Assembly (NCBI RefSeq): GCF_004320525.1
Contig: NZ_SIHX01000011.1
Location: 62,001 to 126,000, forward strand
Direction of reading: 5' to 3'
Source of the DNA: Arthrobacter sp. S39
GTDB taxonomy: Bacteria > Actinomycetota > Actinomycetes > Actinomycetales > Micrococcaceae
DNA length: 64,000 bases
Shown here in pieces: positions 28,401 to 40,400 of the stretch. The notes under the pieces were generated by a model, which made no database searches, was not told the DNA's origin, and saw only the letters and a list, made by a program, of their open reading frames with translations. Both the position numbers and the translations under genes were made by a program. The stretch's first letter is position 1. Each line of letters begins with the position of its first letter.

Positions 28401-31400
28401 GGGGCGTTGACGTTGTACTGGACCTCGTCCTCGCCGCCGCCGGCCCGGATGTCCAGCGGCCGGGAGGTGGAGAAGCCCAGGCCGATCACGGGCACGGCCA
28501 CGCCGTTGGCGTCCAGCGGGATGATGTCGTCTTCCCATATGGTGTTGTCGAGGTCGATGTTGGAGCCGGGCAGGTGGTTGAAGGTGGTGTGGGCGTCGGC
28601 GTTGTTGCAGACGCCGTCGCCGTTGCGGTCGTAGCGGGTGTAGCTGCCGCTGATGACGCAGGTTCCGAACGCCACCGTGGTGGGGAACGTGCCGCCGGCG
28701 GGGACGAAGGTGACGTCGCTGAGGCCGCAACCCGCGATGCTGTCGGCGTCGGTGTCGCAGACCGCGGCGATGGCGAAAGCCCGGACGATGAAGATGTCGT
28801 TGTTGTCGTCGCCGTTGAGCTGGATCTCGGCCTGGTTCGAGTAGACCGTGAACTGGTCGTTGCCGGTGCCGCCGGTGGCCAGCAGCGGGGCGTGGGCGCC
28901 CGGGCTGAGCCAGCCGCGCGTGGTGGGCACCAGCGCCGGGAAGGTGTCCGCCGGAAGGAGGGCGCCGCCGTCGGGCGCGTTCTGCCCGTCGCGCTGGGTG
29001 CCGAAGATCTGGCCGATCTGGAAGACGTCGTTGCCGGCGCCGCCGTCCAGGGTGATCGTGGCGGAGGTGTCGTCCACGTAGAAGGCGTCATTGCCGCCCT
29101 CGCCGAAGACCGTGATGCGGCCGTTGAGCGCGGTGTCGTAGTTGATCCGCTGGACCAGGGCACTGGGCTCGTTGCCGGCGGTCCGGTCGCGGTAGGAGCC
29201 GATGCCGCCGTCCGCGGCGAGGCTGCCGGCCAGCAGGGCCACGAACGCCGGATGGTCCGCCGTCTCCGTGGGGCTGAGGCAGCCGCTCGGGACGCCGGCG
29301 CTGAGCGTGAACGGGCTTTCGTTGTCGATGCACTTCAGGGCCCGCAGCAGGAAGATGTCGTCCGTGGCCGCGTTGGTGGTGGTGCCGGGCAGGTAGCCGT
29401 TGTAGGCGGCGGCGGTGTTGTTATAGCCGAAGACGGCGAGCTCGTCCACGCCGGCGTCCGGGGCGCCCGTGTCCAGGACGTTGATGACGTAGTTGCGGAT
29501 GTTTCCGTGGCTGCCGTTGGTGTAGACGAAGTAGTGGTCGGACTCGCCCTGGCCGTCCAGGGTGAGGGTGTGCCCGGCGCCCGTGCCGGCCTGCAGGCCG
29601 GTGGGGCTGGTGACGACGTCCATGGACTGCAAGTACCAGACGGTGATGCGGTCCTCGCCGTCGGCGGTGTTGGAAGCGGCGGCGGCGTTGCCGTGGACCG
29701 TGGTCTTGGAGCCGAGGAAGATGTAGCCGGCGTCGCCCAGCTGCTCCTTGTTCAGGGCCGGGTTGGATGTCTGCGCCAGGTCCAGTCCGGAGGGATCGCC
29801 GAGCTGGATGAGGTCGACGTCGGAGCCGCCCCGGAGGTGCGTCTGGCGGTCCGCGACGGGGTTGGCGGCGCTGGGGGCGCAGCTGCCCATGGGGTCGCCG
29901 GTGGAGGCGCCCGCGGTGACGTTGCAGTCGGCGATGATGCGGCCGCGCAGGATCATGCTGCTGCCGTATTCCGGGTCCGGGACCGCAAGGGTGCCGCCGG
30001 TGTCCGCGTTGCCGAAGTCGCCGCGGATGTCGATGGACAGGTTCGCCAGGACCTGCGTGTTCTGGTGGAAGGTGAGGTCGTCGCCGACGCGGAGCTCCAC
30101 GCTGCCGGTTTCGGCGAAGACGGTGCCCACCGGGACGCTGCGGAGGTGGTCGGCGTCGTTGCCGGGGACGGTGGTGTTGTCCTCGGCGAAGTTGGCGGTG
30201 CCGTTGCGGATCAGGAACAGGTCCTCGTCCAGTTCGGCGCTTTCGCGGACCGTGATGCGGATGTTGCCGGTGACCGCGTGGGCCAGGAGCAGCCGCAGGT
30301 ACGCGTCGGTCTCCGTGAGGTAGATGCCGGTGCCGGCTTCCAGGGCGACGTCGTCCGCGGTGGCGGCGAGGCCGGCGTCGGAGGTCCCGTTGTTCAGCAG
30401 CCCGGTGTTGTTGGCGCAGTTCACGTTGGTGCAGGCCAACGGCGAGCCGCGGAGTGAATCGATGTCCAGGTCCTTGGCGGCGGTTCCGATGGATCCGCCG
30501 TGCGCGTCGATGTCGATGGTCTGGCCCAGCACGTCCGCGGCGGCGTCGCCGGCACCGTTGGCGCCGCCGTCGATGATGGAGCCGGCCCGGCTGCGCAGGG
30601 ACACATTGCCGGTGCTGAGGCTGTTGTCCCCCGCGGTTTCAACGACGCCGATGCGCAGGTCGCCGGCCACCTGGTCGAGATGGATGCCGAGGGTCTTGTC
30701 GTCGTCGGCCGCGAGGTCGTGGGCGTTCAGGAGGCCCTTGGCCACGGCCGGGAATCCGCCCACGGCGTCCACCTGGATCTCCAGGAAGTTGTCCGGCAGG
30801 CCGATGCCGCCGGTGCCGGAGACGCTGCCGGCCTCGCCCAGGCCGTTGTCGCCGGCGGTGAGGGTGATGTTGCGGCCGGTGACGTCCGCGCCGTTCTGGT
30901 TGCCGGAGATGTCCAGGTCGTACGCGTCCACCAGGACGCCGTCGTCGTCGGTGTCCAGCACGCCGTTGTCGAGTTCGGCATCGAGGATCCTGCGCGCCGA
31001 ATCGAGCCGGACATCGGCGGCGATCGGGGTGGCGCAGAGGGCCACGGCGCCGGTGCAGAGGCCGGTGGAGTGGATGTGGCCCACCCGCAGATCGCCCTTG
31101 CCGCTTTGTTCGATGACCCAGATGTTGCCGTTGTTGAGGACGTCGATCTTGCCGGAGCCGTCTATCACGCCGTGCTGCGCGCCGGTCTCGTCGTCCGTCC
31201 ACTGGCCGTCCACGTCGGTGAAGGCCTTGATGGTCATGGCGGTGGCCGGGGACGGGTGGAAGATGGCGATGTTGTGGCCGGCCCGGATGTCGGTGAACGT
31301 GTAGTTCGCGTTGATGGCGGTGAGGTCGCTGCCGAAGGCCACGGCCACCACGGCCCCGCCCACAATCACCGGGGCGTCGGCGCCGCCGGTGCAGGCCGGC

Positions 31401-34400
31401 CCGTCGGGGCGGAAGTAGCAGGTGGTGGGGACGGACTCGATGGGGCTGCCGGAGCCGTACGGTGCCGGCTTGTTGTTCGGCGCGTAGATGTCCACGTTGA
31501 CGTCGCCGATGGCGGGACCGTTGATGCCTTCCGCGCTGTCGCGCAGGATCACGACGGCGTTGTTCCCGGCCTTGATGGGTCCGATGACGGGGTTGATGGC
31601 GCCGGTGTTGGCGGTGAGCGAGTCGCGGCGGAGGACTGTGAGGTCCAGGTAGAGGTCCTGCCCTGCTTCGGCGTCGAGGGCCACCGGCTTCAGCACCGCG
31701 GGGACGCCGACCTCGCCGGTGTGGAAGATCTGGAAGAGGACCAGGGTGAGCGGGTTCGGGACGGTGCCGAGTGACCCCAGCTCGGAGTCCAGGGTGATGG
31801 TGTTGCTGTAGAAGGTTTCGGTGCCGCCGTCGGTGCCGCGCAGGATGGAGCCGCGCTGGTTCGTGAGGTGCGTGTTGCCGATGGTGTTGCGGATGTCGCC
31901 GTCGATGGTGAGGTTGAAGCCGGTGGCCGCCGTTGCCCGGAGGCTTTCGATCACGACGTCGGTGGCGGGGAAGATGTGGTGCACGTGCCAGAACCACTGG
32001 GTGGCCGGGGGTGCGTGCGGGCCATTGTCCACGGAGACGCTGATGGCCGCCTGCGGGGTGGTGGTCAGGTGCGAGTTGAGGGTGTTGATGGACACGCTCT
32101 GCGGGTCCGTGGTGCCCTTCAGGACGATCGCCTTCTCTGAGCTGTTGCGGATCAGCACGGAGTTCCAGGTCTGCTGCATGTAGAAGATGCCCAGGCTGCC
32201 GTGGACGAGGCCGTTGCAGTCGTCGTCGCAGCCGCTTCCGGCTGCGTTGGCCTCAAAGAGTGCGGCGGGCAGCTCGTCGTAGATGATGGGGTCGATCCAG
32301 ATGGTGCCGCCGGCGATGGTGTCGCCGATGTTCAGGGCGGGGCCGAACTCGCTGGCACGGACCGTCACGTTGTAGGTCTTGGCGATGATCTTGCCGCTGG
32401 CATCGATGATGAGCACCGGGTTGGGCTCGCCCAGAAGGTAGACCGTGGACTCCCAGAGGATGTCCCGCTTGGGCTTGTACTGGATGTCCGAGTCGGAGGA
32501 TCCGACGTCGAAGAAGCCGCCGGAGCGGTGCGCCCGGACGTACAGCCGGTCGAAGGACGTCAGCGCCGAGACCACCAGTTCGGCGGTGCGGATCACGGAT
32601 TCGTCCACGCCGTTGACCTGGGAGTCCCCCGTGAACCTGACCTCGGCGTAGGCGTCCGTGTCGCCGCCGCCGCAGCCGCAGTTGGCGCTGGCATCTGCGG
32701 TGAGGTTGAGGTTGGCGTGCTGTGCCCGGATGGTCACGGCGTCGCCCTCCACGTAGGAGCCGTTGGAGAGGGTCACGGTGACGTTGTCGTTGACGCTCAC
32801 GTAGGCGCTGGCGTCGGAGTCGGCGCCCAGGGCGTAGGCGTCGGCGGTGGAGGTGGCGAGTGCCCGCACGGTCTCATTGATGGCGTCGATCGAGCCGTCG
32901 GAAAGGTCGATGTTCCAGCGGACGCCGGAGCCGGCAGCCACCTGGACGGCTGCGCCGCGGAGGCTGGCTGTTCCCAGCAGCACGGTGTCAACGGTTGCTG
33001 CGTGTTCGCGCCCGATGCCCACGCCCTGGCTGCTGTCGTCGTTCGCATCCGAGTTGGTGCCCAGGCCGCCGGATCCGGAGGAGGCGATGGCCACGCCGTT
33101 GTAGCCGGCGGAGGCCCCGATGAGGACCGAGCGGTTGGCCACGATGTCGCCGCCGATTTCGGTACGGACGGCGTAGCCGATCTCGGCGTCAACATCGGTG
33201 TCCGCGCCGGCGATGAGCCCGCCCGTCCGGTTCACGGCCTGGCCGTTGACGCTGGTCATCGCGAAGGAGGTCACCTGGACGTCGGTGGAGGAGAACACCG
33301 TGGCGCCGTCCGAGACCTTGGTGGTGACGTTGTTGACGGCATCCATGAAGGCATTGGAGGCGCCGAAGCCCAGGAAGCCGCCGCCCTTGCCGACCGAGGA
33401 AGTTGCGGTGCGCAGGTACGAGCGTCCGTCGATGACCACTGCGCCGCCGCGGAGCGTTCCGCCCTGGACGTCCACGGTGAGGTCGATCCGCACGTCCGTC
33501 TCGGAGAACACGTCGCTGAAGCGGAACAGTCCGCCGCCGATGCCCGTGGAGGTGGCTTCCACCACGCCGTTGACGCCCGTGGCGCTCGGCGAGCCGGGTC
33601 CGCCGACGCCCATCATCTGGTGCGGTGATCCGCTCAGCGTGGTGCCCGGGGCCAGGTCGATGTAGAGCTGCTGGATGCCGGTGCCAGGGCCGGTGACGGC
33701 GATGCCCTGGTTCCGCAGGACATGCGATCCCAGTTTCGTGGACAGGCCACCCACCGTGTTGCCGGCGGCGTCGCGCAGCTGGATCTTGTCGTCGTCGGCG
33801 TCGTCGATGAGGTGGACGTAGTACATGTTGCCTTCGACGAGGCCGATCGTTTCGTAGCCCACCCGGCGCAGCGTGTGGTTGGCGATGATGGCCTTGAAGA
33901 AGTTGGCGTCCAGGGGGTTGGTGATGGTGGAGATCGGGATCGCCTGGATGTCCCCGGCGCCGCAGGGCTGCAGGTCCACGCCCGGGCCCGGGTCGACGTC
34001 CTTCGTGCCCAGGCCGGTGTGGCAGAGGGACGTGGCGAGCCGGATCATGTGGGGTCCGCTGGCTCCGAGGGGGCAGAAGAAGAGGCAGCTGCCGTCGGGG
34101 TCGGCGGTGAGGACGTAGTAGGTGGCACCGTTGACCAGGCCGCCGATCGCCAGGGAGGGGTCCGTCACCGTGTAGACCACGGCGTTGCCGTTGCTCCAGC
34201 CGTGGGACGGGGCGTAGATGGTGTTCCAGCCGCCGTTGCGGACGATCTTGCCGTCCCCGTCCACCTCCAGCTGGCCGGATCCGTCGGTGTTGATGTCGAT
34301 CAGCGTGCTCTTGAAGTCCACCACGGCCGGCGCGTAGTACACCACGCCCTGGCCTTCCACGAGGCCGGAGTGGCTGCCGACGTTGATGGTGTTGCCGCCC

Positions 34401-37400
34401 GTGAGCGTGGAGCCGTTCGGTGTGAAGGAGCGGACAATGAAGCCGTCGGCGTCGAGCAGGCTCGTGGAGAGCCGGATCCGGTAGCTGTCCACCACGAAGA
34501 TGTAATAGGAGGCGCCGCACACGAGGCCTCCGACCGGGGTGGTGCCCAGGGCCGTGCCGCCGGCTCCGCAGTTGTAGACCACGTGGTCGCCGGTGAGGAA
34601 GTTGTGCCCGTTCGCGAAGTACAGGCTTCCGGTGTCCAGCTGGATGAGCTGGCCGTCGTAGGGGATGTCCGGGTCGTTGGGGTTGGCGGCGTCGAACTGT
34701 TCGCCGAGGCGGAGCGTGGTGCCGTCCACTGAGATGACGCCGTAGGTGCGGCCGTCCCCGAGGCCGCCGATGGCGTGCGGGTTGGGGATGGTGCCGTTGT
34801 CCACCAGCGGGTTGCCGGTGGCCGGGGCGCTGTAGGTGACAATCGAGCCGGTGTCGATGCCGTGGGCGGCGGAGAAGCAGATGGTGTCTGCGCCGTTGCA
34901 GTTGATGCCGGTGATGGTTCCGTCGGACACGCTGCCGGGGATGATGCCGTGCAGGGCCGTGATGGACAGGACGCCGCCGGCCTGGACGAAGCCGCCCGTG
35001 ACGGTCGCAAGGATGTCAGGGTTGTCGTGCGATTCGGCGGTGAAGCCGGCCTGGATGTCGATGAGGCCGCCGGAGACAGCGCTGGCGAAGGAGTCCGCGT
35101 CAGTCTTCGACTGGGCGAACAGCGTTACGTTGCCCGCCGCCGTGACCTTGCCGCCGCCGAACGTCGCGGCCACCACGGTTTCGGTCCGGGCTTCGGCCGT
35201 CGATGCCGAGACGGCCACGAGTCCCACGGCCAGGCTGTCAACGCTGGACTTGGTGGCGTCGTCGGCCACCGCCTTGACCTCGACCTCGGCGGCGCCGGCG
35301 TCGCCAACCGTGCCGACGGCGGGGTCCACGTGGGTGGAGCCCACATCGCCGTTCAGCTCGGCCTTCGTGACGGCCCGGTCCACGGCTGCCGGGTAGATAA
35401 CGCCGATGCTGATGCCGCCGAAGCCCTTGCCGCCGGCCACCGCGATGGCCCGGTTCACTGCGTGCGCGTACACGAGGAGCTTGGCGGTGAGGCCGGAGAT
35501 CTTCGCCGTGCCGCCCACGGTCGCGGACGTCACCGTGGCCGCCGCGATGGTGGCGTTCGCCGCGCCGCCCGTGACGGATCCGAGCCCCGTGGAGAGGACC
35601 TTGAGGGTGGACTTGGCGGTGTTCGTTGCGTCCGCTTCGACCGTCATATTGGCGCCGGCGGTGACCGTGCCGTCCCACTGCGCCCGGGTGGGTGCCGAAA
35701 TGTCCGCGTTCGGCGCACCGACGGCCACGCCCAGCAGGATGCCGCCCGTCATGACATTGGACTTCGCGGTGGACTGGTTGACGCTGATGGCCGTGAAGCT
35801 GATGTCCGCGCCGGCGGCCGCGATGGACCCTGCGCCGCTGGCCACGGCGCCCCCGCTGACGGACGCATCCGACAGCCCGATGGCCAGCGACGCAAGTGCA
35901 ACGGATCCTGTGAGGATGTCCGCGAAGGCCGTGTTGTGCGAGTCCGCCAGGACGGTGACGCTGCCGGCTCCGGTGACGGCGCCGTCGAGCGTTGCCCGTG
36001 TCTCATTCCGCACGGTACCGATCGCCACGAAGGCCTTCAGGTCCGCCAGGCCCGCCACCGAGGCGGAGTCGATGGTGCTGGTGGCCAGGTTGCCTTGGCC
36101 GTGCGTGCCCGCCTTGATGGTGATAGCGCCCAGGGAGCCGAGGCTTGAGCCGGCTTCCGCGATGGCCAGGATGTAGGCGCCGGAGGTGATCCTGGAGCTC
36201 GCCCACGCCCCGGAGAGGCCCAGGAGGGAGCCGCTGTAGAGCTCCACCCTGGCGTCGGAGGTGTTCGCGGCCGTGGCGATGACGTCGATGGCCGAGGCCC
36301 CGCCGACGGTGCCGGTGGCCTTCGCGAAGGTGTGCCCGGAGAGCTCGGCGAACACCACGGTGATGCCGATGGTTGCGAGTCCGACGGCGACACCCGGGGC
36401 CCGCAGGACCGCCGAGTTGTTCGCGGTGGCCCGGGACTCGACGGCGCCTGCCGTGGTGATGTTGCCGCCAACGAGGGCTTCGAGGTGGCGGCCGGAGTTG
36501 ACGCGTGCCACGGTGAGCCCAATTGCGACGGCGCCGAAGGTCACGTTGAGCACCCTCGATGTCACGGTGCGGGTTCCGGCGGCTGTGACGTGCACGCCGC
36601 CGGCGCCGATGGTGCCCACGGGCGAGGCGCTCGCGGTGGCGGTGCCGGCCAGGCTGACGAAGGCCACCACGCCGCCGATCGCGCCGATGCCGCCGGCCAC
36701 GCTGACTGCAAGGGCATTGGCCGTGATGTTGTCCGTGACGGTGGAGTTGAAGCCGGCCACGGGGCCGTCGGCCGCGACGGCCACCGAACCGGTGGTTGCC
36801 GTGTTGTCGCCGGAAATGTTGATCACGGACACGGAGATGCCGGCGCCGATGGCGCCGATGGCTGCCGCGATTGTGTACGTTTCGAGGTTGCGGTCGGCGG
36901 TGGAGGCCAGGGTGACGCCGGAGCCGGCCTTGCGGACCTGTGCGCCGCCGTCGATGTGTGCGTTCTGGACGCCGGAATCGTTGACCACCACCACCTGGCC
37001 GGAGATGCCGACGAGTCCGCCGCCGCCGGCGAAGCCGATGGCCACCGAGTCCTCGTCCATCGAGGCCGAGACGACGATTTCGTTGCCCGCGGACAGACTG
37101 GCCGTGGAGAGGACGGCAGCCTCGGTCTTGCTCTTGATGTTCAGGACCAGGACGGAGATGCCGATGCCCACGGCGCCCACGGCGGCGGCTCCGGCGACGC
37201 CCAGGACCAGGAGCCGGTCGTTGGCCTTCACGTGGATGTGTCCGCCGGCGGTGATGGTGGCGCCCACCCGGGCGGTGGTGCCGCCTGTTGCCGGGGATGC
37301 GAGTGCCTGGGTGGTGGGGTTCTGTGCGGGGGCGGCTCCGGAGATGGTTCCGCTGACGCCGCCGAGGTGCCCTGCGAGGCGATCGTTGGTCTTGGTCTCG

Positions 37401-40400
37401 GCGCCGGAGATCTCGCGCCAGTCAGTGGACGCCACGGTCGGGTCGGATCCGCCGGACGCCACGTTGTGCCGTGCCGCGAAAGTGCGGCCGCCGAAGCTGG
37501 CGCGTTCGCCTTCGTCGTAGGAGGTGGCGTTGTTCCACGGGTCCGGTGCGGCCGCGGAGGCCGTGCTGCCGGACAGGGTGTTGTCCTTGTAGCCGCCGCT
37601 GCCGCCCTGGGCTGCCTCGCCGCCCTGGGTGGCCGATCCGAGGGAACCGCCGCGGTTCCAGTAGCTGCCGTCGGCGGTGTAGCTCGAGGTATCGGCGAAC
37701 GGGTCGATGCCCTGGACGCCGTCTTCCGTTGCCGTGTAGTAGCGGCCGGCCAGGTGGACCTCATCGCCCTTGTTGTAGACCTGGGCTGCCGAGTAGTCGC
37801 CGCGGCCCAGCGCGCTCTGCGCACCCAGCCACTGGGCGGGGTTCGCTTCCGGGTTGTTGCCGGCACCGGTGAGGGTGTTGTCCACCTTGGCGGAGTAGCG
37901 CTTGCCGTTGTAGCTGACCACATCGCCCTTGCGGTAGCTGGTGCCGGAGTCCCAGGCGCCGCGGTCGTCGCCGCCGTCGGCCGCGTGGTAGCCGCCTGTG
38001 GCGGTGGTGCCGATGGTCCAGACGGACACTGCGGCGGCCACACCCACAAAACCGCCTGCGGCACTGACGGCGAAGGTGCTGACGTCCTTCTTGGTGACCG
38101 CGTAGACCTCCACGTTGCCGCCGGCCGTGACGGTGAGGCTTGCCCCGAGTTCGGCCACCACCGAGTTGTTCGCGACGCCGATGTCCACGCCGCCGGCCAC
38201 ACCCACGAAGCCGCCGGCAATGCCACCGGCGATGGTGAGGGACTTGAACCTGTCAGTGGCGGAGACGTTCACTCCGGCGCTGCTGTCCACCGTGCCGCCG
38301 TCCTTGATGAAGGCCTTCACCAGCACGGTCAGCAGGGTCACCTGGACGCCGCCGGCGACACCCACGAAGCCGCCGCCGATCGCCGGGGCGAGGCCGAAGA
38401 TGTCCTCGGAGGAGTCGGCGCGGACGATGACTCCGGAGAAACCCTGGCGGCCGAAGCCGCTGCCGCTGACGGTGCCGTCGGAGACTCCGCCGATCGCCGC
38501 TCCGGTAGCGAGGGCAGTGACGGCGCCGTTGCCGCCGAGGTACGCCTGGACGTCCTTGTTCATGACGGCGACGCCCACTGCCGCGCCCACGCCCACCAGG
38601 CCGCCGGCCATGGCGATGGTGAGGAGCACGGCCTTGGTGTCGTCCTGCGCGGAGACCACCACGTTGTTGCCGGCCCGGAGGGTGGCGCCGTTGCCGGTGC
38701 AGTCGAAGGCGTCGGTGCCGCCCGGGGTGCCGGTGCAGGCGAAGGTGTTGACGTTCAGCACGGTGACGCCGACGGTGCCGGCCACGCCCACCGTGCCGCC
38801 GCCCGCGCCGGCGGCGACGGAAACCACGGTGCCCTTGCCCTGGGCGGTGACCTCGATGTTGTTCAGCGCGCGGACCGTGGCGCCGGTGCCGATGTAGGCG
38901 TACGTATCGATGTTGGCCACCCGCACCGCCACCGGCACGGCCACGCCGGCGGTTCCGCCAATGGCGAGCGCGGCCGCGATGCCCAGCGAGTAGTACTGGT
39001 TCGCAGCGGCCACCCGCACGGACTGGCCGCCGTTGGCGCCGCTGACGGTGGTGGCGCAGGTGACGCCGCAGTTGATCCTGGCGTTCGCACCGATGTGGGC
39101 GGAGGTGTGCACGGTGTTGACGGTGACGGAGCCTGTCACGGCCACGCCGGCCGTGCCGCCGATCGCGAAGCCGATGCCGAAGGCGCCGATGTTGTCAGAG
39201 TTGTTGGCCGTGACGGCGACGCCCCGGAAGCCTGCGTCCGTGCCGGCGGTGATGGCGCGGGGGCCGTAGGAACTTGGATCGCCCGACGGCGCGGTGCCCG
39301 ACTTGGCGAGGCTGTGGGCCCGGCCGAGCTGCAGGGCGGTCATGCCGGTGATGTCCAGGTCGATGACGGCGGAGCCGGCCTCGGTGCTCTTCTTGTTGCG
39401 GAGCTTGAAGGTGTTGCCGGCGACGTCCGAGATGAAGTACGTGCCGCCGTCGACCAGTCCGCCAATCGCCGCGCCGCCGCCCGAGCTGTAGACCACGGCG
39501 TCGTCGTTGGCCGCGCCGCCCAGGTCGAAGGTGATCTGGTCCGTGCCGGAATCGACGGCGGTGACCGGGTTGAAGCGGGGGGTGGAGTCGGCGGTGACGT
39601 TGGCTTCATCGGCCTTGTAGAAGCGCTGGTTCCCGCTGCTGCCCTGGCCGGTGATGTTGACGGCGGCACCGCCCTTGGTGAGGGAGACCTGGAAGGTGTT
39701 GGCGGTGGCTCCGACGATGAAGTAGGCCTGTTCGCGGTGGGTGAGTCCGGCGGCGCCGCAGGCAGGGAGGGTGGCGCAGCCGGCGTCGTAGTAGACCACA
39801 TCGCCGTTCTGGAAGCCGTGGCCCGCCAGGGTGATGGTGTCCGTGCCGGTGTTGATGTCCGTTGGGGTGAAGCGCATGTCCTTGGTGGTCACCGTGTAGG
39901 TGCCCGAACTGGCGGCCAGCGGCGTGCCGCCCTTGGCTGCCACGGAGGACCAGTTGCCGATCCAGGCGTGCGTTTCCTTGGTGGTCACGGGAACCGCCAC
40001 GGAGGCGCCCACGGCGGCGGTGCCGCCGCCGGAGATATTGCCGCCGATCACGTTGAGGTCCAGGGTTTCGGTCGCTGCGATGCGGACGCTGCCGTCCACC
40101 GCCACGCCGGCGGCGTCCACGGCGCTGGTGCCGTCGGCGATGAAGGCCTTGGTGGTGACGTTGACGGCGGCGACGGCCGCGTTGATGTTCACGGCTGCGG
40201 TCCCGGCGAAGCCGCCGCCGAGCGAGATCGAGGTGATGTCCTCGCTGGAGACCGCGTCCACGGTCAGGTTCCCGGTGCCCGCGACGTTGGCGGTCTTCGC
40301 GAGCCAGGCCTGCGTGTCCTTGGTGATGACCTCCACGTCCACGCCTGCGCCGATGCCGGCAGTCCCGCCGATGGTCAGCTGCCCTGCCAGGGAGAGGATC

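Noticed and set aside
24059..30457. A 2,132-codon open frame on the plus strand opposite the giant gene
   Set aside because: Its product is a run of Val/Gly/Asp/Arg-rich low-complexity sequence typical of an antisense frame in GC-rich DNA. The minus strand has recognisable domains throughout.
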